DNA of 64,000 nucleotides from Agrocybe praecox (Eukaryota; Basidiomycota; Agaricomycetes; Agaricales; Agrocybaceae). Both the position numbers and the translations under genes were made by a program. Of this stretch, positions 27,072 through 37,475 are shown piece by piece. The DNA lies in the NCBI GenBank assembly GCA_964017145.1, contig OZ024850.1, forward strand, positions 1,775,618-1,839,617, written 5' to 3'. Under the pieces are notes generated by a model that saw only the letters and a program-made list of their open reading frames with translations, was not told where the DNA came from and did not search any database. Positions within the stretch are counted from its first letter, which is position 1; the number at the start of each line of letters is the position of its first letter.

Positions 27072-28333
27072 TTAGTCGTCTTCGTCGGTTCGTTTGCGCT
27101 TCTTTTTTTTCTTTTTGTCCTGAGCTTGTTCTACTTCAGCTTCAAGACTCCCCGTTCGTTCATTTTTTGATTTTGTCTTCCGGGATTTTTTTTGTGACGA
27201 TTCGACGGGGGATTGCAAATGGGACCCAGAAGAGTTTTCTCCAGCAATACCCGTAGCGACCTCGGGTCCTAGCCTTTTATTCTCCTTCAATTTCTTCTTC
27301 TCCTCTTTTCTCCGTCTCCGCTGTTCCTTCTCGTCGTCAGAGGTCGAATTACCAACGTCTGAAACTTTTGATGACGATTTAACTCTATCCAGATCATCCA
27401 TGGCTGAGCCTGCCTCTTTGTCTTTCTTATGTTTCCCCTTCTCTTTCTTTTCCTTTCGACTTGATGAAGAATTAACGTCCCGCTCTTCTTCTTTCCGTTT
27501 GTGTTTCTCTTCCTTTCTTCGACGTTTACGCTCTTTCTCTGCTGCAGCTGCATCATCACCTTCGCCTTCTGATTCCAGGTCCAGGTCCTTTTGCTTCCTC
27601 TTTTTCTTCGACAATGTTTTTGACACTTCAAGGTCAACCATCACTCGTTCCTCAACAGTTTGCACTTCGATATGCTCCTTGATTGTAACACTTTGCATGG
27701 CTGATTCTGCCTTTGCAAATGTTTCGTTTACTAGAGCAGTGAGCCTTTCTTCTTCTTTGGCTATTTCTGCTGGACCAAGAACCGGACCACGGAAGAACTT
27801 GGAATATAACCCTCGTTTCGCAGCGTCTCTTTTTGCCTGTGCCATTAACGAAAGTCGCGGTGTGTTGGCATTAGATTCATCGCTTGGAGTAGAAGTCCCC
27901 GAATCTGCGGTTTGCCCGACAACAGGTCGGCGAGTAGACAGTATCCCTGTAGAAGTTCTCTTGAGAGAAACTTCATTCGACGACTAGAGTAGATTAAGAA
28001 AACTTTTCATAGACGCTATATGTTTACAAAACATACTGAGGCCCCGTCTTCGCTATCGCCTTCTTCGTCACTTGAACAATATACTTTTATAGATTTTGAG
28101 GCAGCTGAAAAGAGGCTGACAATTAAAATTCATGAGTCGACGAGGGCCTCTAACAAGTGTAGTCATACATACTGATCCCAGAATGGGAAGGCTTCATCGC
28201 GATCCTTCCCCAGACCGGCCAAGTTCTTCTTCTTTGGAATGGCGATTGGACGAGAGATGGCCCCTTGCCGTAGTGCAGTTCCTTTGCCTCCCCATCCTTG
28301 CGAAACAAGATAAGAATGTCCGTCCAAAGGCAT
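27072..28333 (-). CDS. TMA23/GPATCH4-like nucleolar G-patch protein
   Basis: Three exons in transcription order, 28333-28173, 28115-28037 and 27983-27072, sum to 1152 nt and 383 residues. The N-terminus SYLVSQGWGGKGTALRQG followed by ISRPIAIPKKKNLAGLGKD and FPFWDHLF matches the arrangement in yeast Tma23 and human GPATCH4 (short aromatic-Gly G-patch, then a Lys-rich link and a conserved W-x-x-LF). Those proteins are nucleolar and act in ribosome biogenesis. The middle has AKRGLYSKFFRGPVLGP; the last ~190 residues are highly charged Lys/Glu/Ser, a nucleolar-type low-complexity tail ending KKKKKKRKRTDEDD. Both introns are GT-AG (57 and 53 nt). I am fairly sure of the family and less sure that it is the one-to-one TMA23 orthologue. 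Confidence 0.85.
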
Positions 28334-28380
28334 AAGAAGCGTTTTGTTAGATCCTAGGAGACAGATTCATCCAATTAATG

Positions 28381-28399
28381 AGGTGTGTATAAGAGACAG
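28381..28399 (+). other. Near-perfect Tn5/Nextera mosaic-end sequence
   Basis: AGGTGTGTATAAGAGACAG differs from the 19-bp Tn5 mosaic end used in Nextera libraries at one base (third position G for A). It lies in a non-coding spacer. Most likely an adapter remnant or chimeric join in the assembly; chance is unlikely for 18 of 19 matches in 64 kb. Confidence 0.6.
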
Positions 28400-29073
28400 T
28401 GGCCGTGGGGCCTGCGCGTTATGGCAAGTGAAGCAGAAAGACTGGAGGCGTTTGGCAAAAGTCGACTTTGAAACATGATTGGCTCGCCTCACCGCGGCCC
28501 GGCAACCTGTTGCTTAATTAAGGTTGGAACGCAATCAGTGGAACGCGTCTGGTATCCTCTCTTGTTTCCTACCTCTATTCAAGTCTTTCTGTAATATTGC
28601 AAATCGTCACACATCTACTGAGCCCCCACGATACTATTTTTTGCTTTTTTCCCCGTCAGTTAGGCTGTTTACTTCGTCAACGACCCCCCTCGGTCATTTC
28701 CCAGGACTGCCCGACTCCGACGAAAAAGAGTCTTGCATTCACGCTACTGCCCCTATGGTGAAGTATCTCATCTTTCTGGAGAATACACCAAAAAACCCTT
28801 GGCCTCGGGGATTCTTTGTAATATGTCAAGCCCGACCCTGGCGCCCCTTAGGATAGCGCAGACATTCCTCAAGAAACCACGAAATTTCTTTCAAAATTTC
28901 AACTCTCCCTGGGATATTTCGATTATCTTTGTCATATCGACACGGTGCTACATATTTGAAGCCAGAATATTGAAGCCAACCTTACAGATAATCATTAGTA
29001 ACGCTAGCCGTCCCCGTTCTCCCCAAGTCGAACGTTTTTCTCAATATTTTTCATGCTCACAATTTGCTATCAC
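28400..29073. other. Spacer upstream of the hydrolase block
   Basis: No supported gene. An open frame at 28524-28856 lacks features of a protein. The 3' end carries the promoter of the first epoxide-hydrolase-like gene. Confidence 0.4.
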
Positions 29074-29080
29074 TATATAA
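29074..29080 (+). promoter_or_regulatory. TATA box of hydrolase gene 1
   Basis: TATATAA, 46 bp before the ATG at 29126. Confidence 0.55.
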
Positions 29081-29125
29081 GGGTAAGTTTTTGCGTAGCT
29101 ATGTGGGTTATCCCAGCAAACCATA

Positions 29126-30768
29126 ATGACGCCAATTGTTTTATCAGACTCTAAAGCATCTCCATTCAAGATCAATATACCCGACGAGCAACTCAAGCAA
29201 TTGCAGGAGAAGCTCCAAGCTAGCAGGCTTCCGGACGAGCTGCTCGGTGCAGGTGACGATTACGGGGCGCCCCTTGCCGATCTTCAGCGTCTCCTCGCCC
29301 GCTGGAAAGGCGGTTACGACTGGAGGAAGTACGAGAAAAAGCTGAATGATGAACTGCCGCAGTTCCAACAGTATATCGATGTGAAAGGGTTCGGCAAACT
29401 CAAGATCCATTACATCCATAAACGGAGTGATGTCCAAAGTGCTATACCTCTGCTTTTTGTGCACGGATGTAAGTCCTTTTTATGACTATTTTATTCTTTG
29501 ACTTGCGCCCACTGACAAAATATTCTCTTCTAAAGGGCCTGGTAGCTTCATCGAAGTGAGAAAGATATTACCGCTATTGGTGAAGGCAGAGTCGTCTGAG
29601 GATCCAAGCTTCCATGTCGTGGCGTTAAGTCTTCCTAACTTTGGATTTTCTGAGGGTCCAAAGAAGGCAGGTTTTGGTATGTCTCAGTACGCTGAGGTGA
29701 GTGGATGTGAACGTGAAAATGATGTTCGATTTTCATTAACAGTTAAATAATAGCTGTCACACAAGCTTATGATATCTCTTGGATACGAGCAATATGGTGA
29801 GCGAATTATTCTTTCGGGGGCGTCAGCAAGCAGCTAAACATTTCTTCATAGTTTCTCAATCCGGAGATTGGGGATACGGAGTAAGTCTAACTTCCGTTAA
29901 TGATCAGTGTCTGAACCTATACTCGAGGCTCACATAACTTATCAGGTTACTAGAAGGATGGCTAAAGACTTTGGAGGGAAATATCACAAAGCTTGGCATA
30001 CGAACTGGGAAGGCATACATGGGTAGGATTTTCACTCTCGACAGTCTTTTAAATTTGAAGTAACAGCTATATCTTCCCCAAGGGCGCCACCTTCTTTTTT
30101 CAAGACTCCACTTCTCTATCTAGAGAACTTGATCCGTGGATATACACCAGCGGAAAAGGCTGGATTGGAACGAACGAAATGGTTCAGAGAGAAATCAAGC
30201 GCATATTTCGATGAACAAGTGACTAAACCTCAAACTTTGGGATACAGTCTTTCTGATTCCCCTGTTGGTTTACTTGCGTGGATATACGAGAAACTCGTTG
30301 CGTATTCGGATAGGTATCCTTGGGACGACGACGAAGGTAAGCATATTATATTTATTGTGTAATTCAGTAGACTTACGGACATCGTTCAGTCTTGACATGG
30401 ATATCGATTTATTGGTTCTCTACTGCCGGACCTGCTGCATCTGTGCGCATATACTATGAAGGATTCAATGGAGCTTCTGTGGACGACTCTCCGAGCATCC
30501 CCCACGGCGTATCCTTTTTCCCAAAGGAAGTTATAAATTTACCTCGTTTGTGAGTACGAAACATCCCTGTAGATGATCTTGTTTCTCACTGTGATCTGAC
30601 TGTCCCAGGTGGACGAGGACGAAGTACAGGATATTCGTAGCTGAGCATGACAGCGGAGGTCATTTTGCCGCGTATGAAAGGCCTAATGAGCTGGTTGCTG
30701 ACGTGAGGAAGATGTTTGGCAAAGGAGGCCCGGCGTATGGTGTCGTAGAAGGATACAATGGCTACTAA
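29126..30768 (+). CDS. Epoxide-hydrolase-like alpha/beta hydrolase, paralogue 1
   Basis: Eight exons: 29126-29468, 29536-29696, 29754-29796, 29852-29880, 29946-30022, 30083-30336, 30390-30549, 30609-30768. They total 1227 nt, 408 residues. The N-terminal epoxide-hydrolase domain (residues about 10-110, with [20 protein letters not shown]) precedes the alpha/beta-hydrolase core. Visible motifs: HGWP with Trp115 (oxyanion hole), the nucleophile Asp188 in QSGDWGYG, lid region [17 protein letters not shown], Tyr324 in RIYYE (position of the epoxide-activating Tyr of microsomal EH), and the relay His374 in [11 protein letters not shown]. So the hydrolysis machinery is complete. At the place where animal microsomal EH has its first lid Tyr this protein has Trp; that is my by-eye alignment. 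No N-terminal membrane anchor, so probably soluble. First of five paralogues; real substrate unknown. Confidence 0.9.
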
Positions 30769-30962
30769 CAGTGTACCGGTCGGTCGTAGTTCAACGTACC
30801 AATCACAGGAGTTTTACATTAAATTTAAAGGATAGCATCTAATGTAGTCATTGTAAATGACGAATGTTTGCCCCTCACCGAAGTGGTATTCTATGTTAAT
30901 CTTTGCCTCGGTTGTGTAAATCCCGGTTCGTTCCCACCTGGAGTTGCCTACTTGAATAAAGA

Positions 30963-30969
30963 TATAAAA
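30963..30969 (+). promoter_or_regulatory. TATA box of hydrolase gene 2
   Basis: TATAAAA, 53 bp before the ATG at 31022. Confidence 0.6.
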
Positions 30970-31021
30970 GACCGATGACGAATGTATATCCCTACAAAGA
31001 TCTTGAGCCACATCCTCGACA

Positions 31022-32681
31022 ATGTCTTCGGAATCCACAGCTAGTACACCTTTCACAATTGCTATTCCTGATGAGCAACTCGATTTTCTGAAGCAAAAGC
31101 TCGCGTTGTGCAGACTACCCGACGAATTGGAGGATGCCGGTCGCGAATACGGGGCACAACTCTCCGATATTCAGAGGCTTCTTGCGCGATGGAAGGACGG
31201 CTACGACTGGAGAAAGTATGAAAAGCAGCTGAACGATGAATTGCCTCAGTTCCAGGAGTATGTCGACGTGGATGGGTTTGGCAAGCTCAACATCCATTAT
31301 GTCCACAAGAGAAGTGAGGTTGAGGGAGCCATTCCATTATTATTCGTTCATGGATGTGAGTAGATTCATATTACGGTACAGAATGACTATATAGATTGAT
31401 GCGTCTTGCATACTAGGGCCCGGTAGTTTTATCGAAGTGCGAAAAATCTTGCCACTTCTCGTCCGAAGTTCCTCGGATCATCCAAGCTTTCACGTTGTAG
31501 CGTTGAGCCTTCCCAATTTCGGATTCTCTGAAGCCCCTAAGAAAAAGGGCTTTTCTATTTCTCAATATGCAGAGGTATGTGAAGCGGGCGCACAGAGTGG
31601 GAGAATGCATCTTTATTTCATTTTCGAATTTTAGGTGGGACATAAACTTATGCTATCCTTGGGATATTCGGAATATGGTGAGCAAAAAATCCCTTCTAGG
31701 CTGTATGATTATGCGAGACTAATAGCTTTTTTGTTCCACTGCTAGTCACTCAAGGTGGCGATTGGGGATATTCGGTAAGTGCAAACAGGTAAATTTGGAA
31801 ATGGCACAGCAACCTTCATGAACAAATAGATCACGAGAAAAATTGCGACTAAATACGGAGGGAATCACTGTAAAGCCTGGCATACGAACTGGGAAGGACC
31901 GAGGAGGTATGCATATGTGCCCTTTTTAGCAAGTATTCATTCAGTCTTCATACCCTAACTAATCTACAATTTGCCAGTTCCCCTCCAACACTCTTTAGCT
32001 CCCCGATTCTCTATCTAACAAATCTATTCAGCCAGTATACGCCCGCTGAAGAGGCCGGACTGAAACGAGCCAAATGGTTCAAAGAAAAATCCAGTGGTTA
32101 TTTTGCTGAGCAATCTACTCAACCGCAGACAATTGGATACAGCTTGACAGACTCTCCTGCTGGCCTATTGGCGTGGATCTACGAGAAACTCGTTGTGTGG
32201 ACTGACAATTATCCTTGGGAAGACGATGAAGGTATGGTCGTTGAGCTACTGCACCATAGAATTCCAAACTCAGCCCTATGCACATGCACTTACAGTCCTG
32301 ACGTGGATATCGATTTACTGGTTTTCAACTGCTGGACCCGGCGCGTCCGTACGGATATACTACGAGAGAGTTAACGAACCAGTCGTGGTCGATTCACCGA
32401 CAATTCCACATGGTGCATCCTTTTTTCCCCAAGAGCTTACCAGCTTCCCTCGCTCGTGAGTAGCACACGTTCCTCCTCAATGTTTTCTCTTAATTGCGGT
32501 CATGTTGGACCGGAATAGGTGGACAAGAACCAAATACAGAATATTTGAAGCTGATCATGATCACGGAGGTCATTTCGCAGCCCATGAACAACCCAACGAG
32601 CTCGTGGCAGACTTGAGAAAAATGTTCGGAAAAGATGGTCCGGCTTACAGACTTGTGAGTGAGAAGGCAGGATACAAATGA
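31022..32681 (+). CDS. Epoxide-hydrolase-like alpha/beta hydrolase, paralogue 2
   Basis: Eight exons with the same junction phases as paralogue 1: 31022-31355, 31417-31574, 31635-31677, 31746-31774, 31830-31906, 31978-32231, 32296-32455, 32519-32681. They total 1218 nt, 405 residues. Motifs: HGWPGSFIEV across exons 1-2, nucleophile Asp184 in TQGGDWGYS, lid [22 protein letters not shown] and [12 protein letters not shown] with the catalytic His. The exon encoding the nucleophile is only 29 nt, as in all five copies. Together with paralogue 1 it forms the plus-strand half of the block; the spacer between them is 253 bp. Intact. Confidence 0.92.
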
Positions 32682-32951
32682 TGTATGTGTGTCTGTTGCA
32701 TGTTACAAACTGTAAGTCTGCTATTTAGTACAGTATCTAAATTTAGCTCTGGTAAAGTGACGCCTTTTTCAAACCTTTCCAAGCGAACCATGTAGAGAGG
32801 AGTCAGGACAGGTAGCATCCCATTATACTTTGCTGGAAGATATTGTATTCAACAAAAAATAACCACCGAAAAATATGTTGCTACATTTCAAAAGTTCATC
32901 GATGTTTCCACCCGGCGAGCCCTTACAGAAGCGTTCTTTTAACATCCAGGT

Positions 32952-34581
32952 CTACAAGAATCCTGTCTTTCCCGGAACAACACCGAATGCACGACTACCT
33001 TTTCCAAACATCTTTCTGAGAGCATCTACAAGCTCGTGGGGTTTTTCGTAAGCAGCAAAGTGGCCACCGCCATCATGCTCGGCTTCAAAGATTAGATTCG
33101 AAGATTTAAGCCATCTAAAACCAATTTTATGAGTTGTCTCCTCTGAGATATATATAGAGGTGGCATTTCGTACTTTCGAGGGTAACCTATGATTTCCTTC
33201 GGGAAGTATGAAATTCCTGTCAGTACGGTTGTCGGCGGATTTGTCGTAAAGATCGACACATTTGCCCTGTTATGCTCGCAATAAATTCGTATGGAAGCTG
33301 CGGGGCCTGCGCGCGAGAACCAGTAGATAGATATCCATGTAAGGACTGCAGCGCAGATTGGGCATAAGTTAAATGTGTTAAGGTGTGGATGCTCAGGATA
33401 ATGGATTTACTTTCGTCATCTTCCCATGGATATGAATCCGACCATTCAACAAGTTTCTGGTACACCCAGGCAAGCAATCCAGAAGGAGAATCCGCAAGAC
33501 TATACCCAAGTGTTTGGGGTTGAGTCGATTGCTGCTTGAAATATCCGCTCGATTTCTCCTGATACCACTGTAGCCGGGTTAATCCTGCTTGCTCGCGCGG
33601 CGTATAATTTGAAAACAAATTAGCTAGATAAACTAGAGGCTTTCCGGTCAGCGTTGGGGGAGTAGCACTTCACCAGTAACTATCAGCGTAAAGCTACACG
33701 AGTGAGTCGTAAAGCATAATTACATAGGCATATTTGAATGCCACGCTTTAGCGTGTTTGTTTCCGTACGTTTCTGCAATTATGCAAGTAATCTGTGGATA
33801 TACGCGGTCGAATTAGCCATAAACCAAGTAAGAATGTAACCTAGTCACCATGTACCCCCAATCACCTCCTTGCGTGACTATTCAAGGCGAATCACCAAAG
33901 ATTCAGGCATAGAAAGTTGGAATACTTAGAACAATACTCGCCATATTCGTTGTAACCTAATGCTAACATCAATTTATGACTAACCTACCAGGTAAAAACA
34001 AATTAGCAATGGCAAGCAGACAACAATTTCTTAGTCAAACCTCAGCGTATTGGGCAGGCCCGAATCCTTTTTTCTTGGGTCCTTCGGAGAACCCATAGCC
34101 AGGTAAGCCGACTGCAACAACATTGAATGCAGGGTGATCCGCAGTTCCTTGAACAAGCAGAGGGATTATCTTCCGAACCTCGATGAAGCTTCCTGGCCCT
34201 GGATATGGAAAAAAAAAAGCTCAGACGATTCAGAATCATCCTATGAGGATAGTTAGGCTTGCATCCATGGACGAATAGCAAAGGAATTGCTCCCTCCATA
34301 TCACTCTTCTTGTGCACATAATGCACGTTCAGGGCACCGTGACCATCGACTTCGATATCCCGAGTGAATTGGGGAAGCTCGTCGTTCAGTGCAGTTTCAT
34401 GTTCCCTCCAATCGTATCCATCCTTCCAGCGAGCAACCAGTCGTTAAATATCCGCTAAAGGAGCACCGTACTCCCATCCCGCATCTTCTAGTTCGTCCGG
34501 GAAAGTCGTAAGAGCCAGTCTTCGTTTGAGTTGGTCGATTCTCTCGTCTGGAATCGCAATCTTGAATGGGACCTCCGCCAT
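32952..34581 (-). pseudogene. Epoxide-hydrolase-like paralogue 3, nonsense at codon 46
   Basis: The eight-exon structure is conserved: 34581-34263, 34198-34041, 33984-33942, 33877-33849, 33791-33724, 33667-33411, 33345-33174, 33114-32952 (1209 nt, 403 codons with the stop). Codon 46 is TAA (34446-34444) where paralogue 4 reads CAA in ADMQRM, a C-to-T change in a CpA context. The rest of the joined frame is fully open, with HGWPGS, QGGDWGY and [11 protein letters not shown] kept. Two introns use GC instead of GT as donor (after 34263, GCAAGC; after 33942, GCGAGT). GC-AG introns can be spliced, but two in one gene beside GT in its sisters suggest decay. The lid-proximal RIYYE has become RIYCE. 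Probably a young pseudogene. Confidence 0.85.
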
Positions 34582-35208
34582 AATTACAGAAACCTGTGGT
34601 AGTGAGCCTTGTACAAGGTAGTAAGCTTGGTTAACGTCAATTCGAGTCTCTTATTTATGGCAACGATTCGTGTGTGAACCAAATGCCAGTCGAAAGAAGG
34701 CGTTTGGGAGGAATCGAAATGAGCACATAGGTCAGGCGGAGCTTTGCGGCACACTTTTGGCCGCGATATGAGCCCGCATCTTTACTTATTGTCTATAGCT
34801 GTCAAAGATGGCTAGAGATGTGAAAAAAACCAGTGCTTTAAGATTTCGAAGGCAAGAAGTTATTACGCGATATGTTTGAAAGAGCCGTGCACCTGATTGC
34901 AAAAGAATTGCTTGAGCGGGAACAAGTGTTATTGTCTTGTCTGTACTGCGTGAACGAGACAGATGAGTATCTCAAACCATCCTGTGTCGTGTATGGCCAA
35001 GGCTGAACGGTAGAAATAAAGATTTAAGTTGAACGTGTTCGTCGTCGTTGATGCTCAACTCGGTTTTTCCCACGCTCCTTGGGGGGGTGTCTTCGCGATT
35101 AGAAACAAATCAGAAATGCATTCGATCGTGTCAAAGTTTGCTATCTGATTATTGTACATGCATTCGACAGCCCAAAGTAAAAGAGAGAAAATTACCACCC
35201 TCAAGAAA
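34582..35208. other. Spacer between paralogues 3 and 4
   Basis: No gene seen. It contains the promoter of paralogue 3 (minus) and the 3'UTR of paralogue 4. Confidence 0.4.
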
Positions 35209-36833
35209 TTATGCATACCCTGTTTTGCCAGGAACGACACCAAAAGCACGACTTCCCCTCCCAAACATCTTTCTGAGATCATCAACCAATTCTTGCGGTT
35301 TTTCGAAAGAAGCGAAGTGTCCTCCACTATCATGTTCACCCTCAAAAACCAAGTTCGACGTTCTCAACCATCTATCATGGGGCATACCAACATTATTTTA
35401 TTGAATGTAATTTCAAGTAAAAATCGTACCTGCGAGGAAGATTGACGATCTCCTTTGGGAAGTAAGAAAGCCCAATGGGTACGCTGGTAGGAGGTTTGAC
35501 TTCCCAGATTTTGTGGCCCGCCGCTGTGTGTTCGTAGTATATGCGAACAGACGCTGCAGGACCTGGACGCGAGAACCAATAGATGGACATCCATGTAAGG
35601 ACTAGTAGTAGTACGCAAGTCCAACTGTTAGCAACGTAAACTAGGACGATGAAATTACAAAAACCATATTACCATCGTCATCTTGTTCCCAAGGATATTT
35701 GTCCGAGTAAACAACAAGTTTCTCGTAAATCCAGGCTAGCAATCCGGATGGAGAGTCTGCAAGACTATATCCCAGTGTTTGTGGTTGAGTTGACTGTTGC
35801 TTGAAATATCCGCTAGATTTGTCCATATACCACTGTACCCTTTTCAGACCTTCTTGTTCTCGTGCGGTATAGCTCGAAAGCAAGTTGGATAGGAAAGCCA
35901 GAGGTTTACGAGAGGCACTCGGGGGATTAGCACTATCAAAAAATATCAATAAGCATGGAATGAAATAATGAATGAATAAAGCATACACAGGAAAGTTTGT
36001 GTGCCACGCTTTGTTATGTTTTGGCCCATATTTCTCTGAGATCTTACAAGTGATCTACCTTTTGGATTAGATCTAAGCTATTATATGATAGAAACGGAAC
36101 GCACAGCATAACCCCAGTCGCCTCCTTGAATAACTAGGATTCCAAGCGAAAGTCAGTTCTCTTCACTAAATAGCTATACTAGTGGAGACCCACCGTACTC
36201 ATTATACCCCAGGGCCAACATCAATTTGTGCCCAACCTGTTGAACAGCCATGAAATAGTCTTATAGCCTTTTCTGAAGTCCATATACACACCTCAGCATG
36301 CTGGGTGACCTCAAAACCTTTCTTCTTCGGGGCTTCGGAGAACCCAAATCCAGGTAAACTAAAAGTTACAACATGGAAGGCAGGGTGCTCCGCAGATCCT
36401 TGGATAAGCAGAGGTAGAATCTTCCTAACCTCCAAGAAGCTTCCTGGCCCTGAGGAATCGAACAATTCAGCTTGCGTCCATGTGAAAGAAGAGGAAAAAC
36501 GAAAAACAGCGTACAGCCATGGACGAACAGCAAAGGAATCGCATCCACTACTTCACTCTGCTTATGCACATAGTGGATGTTCAACATCCCGTGGCCCTCA
36601 ACGTCAATATCTCGCGTGAACTGAGGGAGCTCTTCATTCAAAGCAACTTCGTGGGTCTTCCAGTCGTAGTCATCCCTCCACCGGGCAATCATTCGTTGCA
36701 TATCGGCGAGGGGTACACCATACTCCCACCCAGCGTCCTCTAGCTCATCAGGAAAGACTGTCAAGTCGAGCTTCTGCTTCAGACGATCGATGCTTTCCTG
36801 AGGGACGTTAAGCGTGAAAGGGGTTTCAGCCAT
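35209..36833 (-). CDS. Epoxide-hydrolase-like alpha/beta hydrolase, paralogue 4
   Basis: Eight exons in transcription order: 36833-36515, 36449-36292, 36236-36194, 36133-36105, 36054-35987, 35932-35673, 35601-35430, 35371-35209. They total 1212 nt, 403 residues, with no stop. Motifs: HGWPGSFLEV, nucleophile Asp179 in IQGGDWGYA, lid [22 protein letters not shown], and [11 protein letters not shown] with the catalytic His. Compared with paralogues 1 and 2 the fifth exon is 9 nt shorter and the segment after AWHTN is different, so the minus-strand copies form their own subgroup. The first intron begins GTACGC. This is the only one of the three minus-strand copies that appears intact. Confidence 0.9.
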
Positions 36834-37475
36834 GATAGCTTGAGTCTAGACGTTAGCAGTGGATTGTCGGTGGACAAGATAGGTGAGACCGTAACACACA
36901 GGAAGGCTAGATATACAAGTTATGGCGGAGAGGGTCACAGGTGCTTCGCATAATCTGTGAGATCCAGAACCATTGGTTTGTGTAAATTCAATAGCAGTTG
37001 ACGGGCTTCCTCTGATACATACTTTGTCCCAGCTGCCATGATCGTCTCAATCATAATGACATGTGAACGACACGGTACGTTTTGAGCATTCGAGAGAAAG
37101 GCTAAACCTTCAATTGTTACCAATAATACAATGCACGGAATTCTGAAGGAATGTTGCTGCGCACCTGATCTTCACAGAAGAATATGCTGTAAGGCATAGA
37201 TAACCGACGGATGCGAAAAATGGATGCCTGTTAGTGATTTGAGAGAAATGAGTGGTCTGCAGAAAACGTAAATTCACTCCAAGGAACCTGGATGAACTCC
37301 TTCAAGAACCCTCGGGAACTTGGCGCTGGTGGAATACAATCGGGATGGAGAAAACGAATTGATATTACATTCCATGGACCGTATTCCCACCGTCCAAGGT
37401 TGACGTACACAACATTTCCATTTAATCGTTGAGCTCTGGCGTGGCTTCTAGCTACACCCCCGCTACCCCATAATA
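36834..37475. other. Spacer between paralogues 4 and 5
   Basis: A 62-codon minus-strand frame at 36935-37123 has no recognisable domain. Nothing else is seen. Confidence 0.4.
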
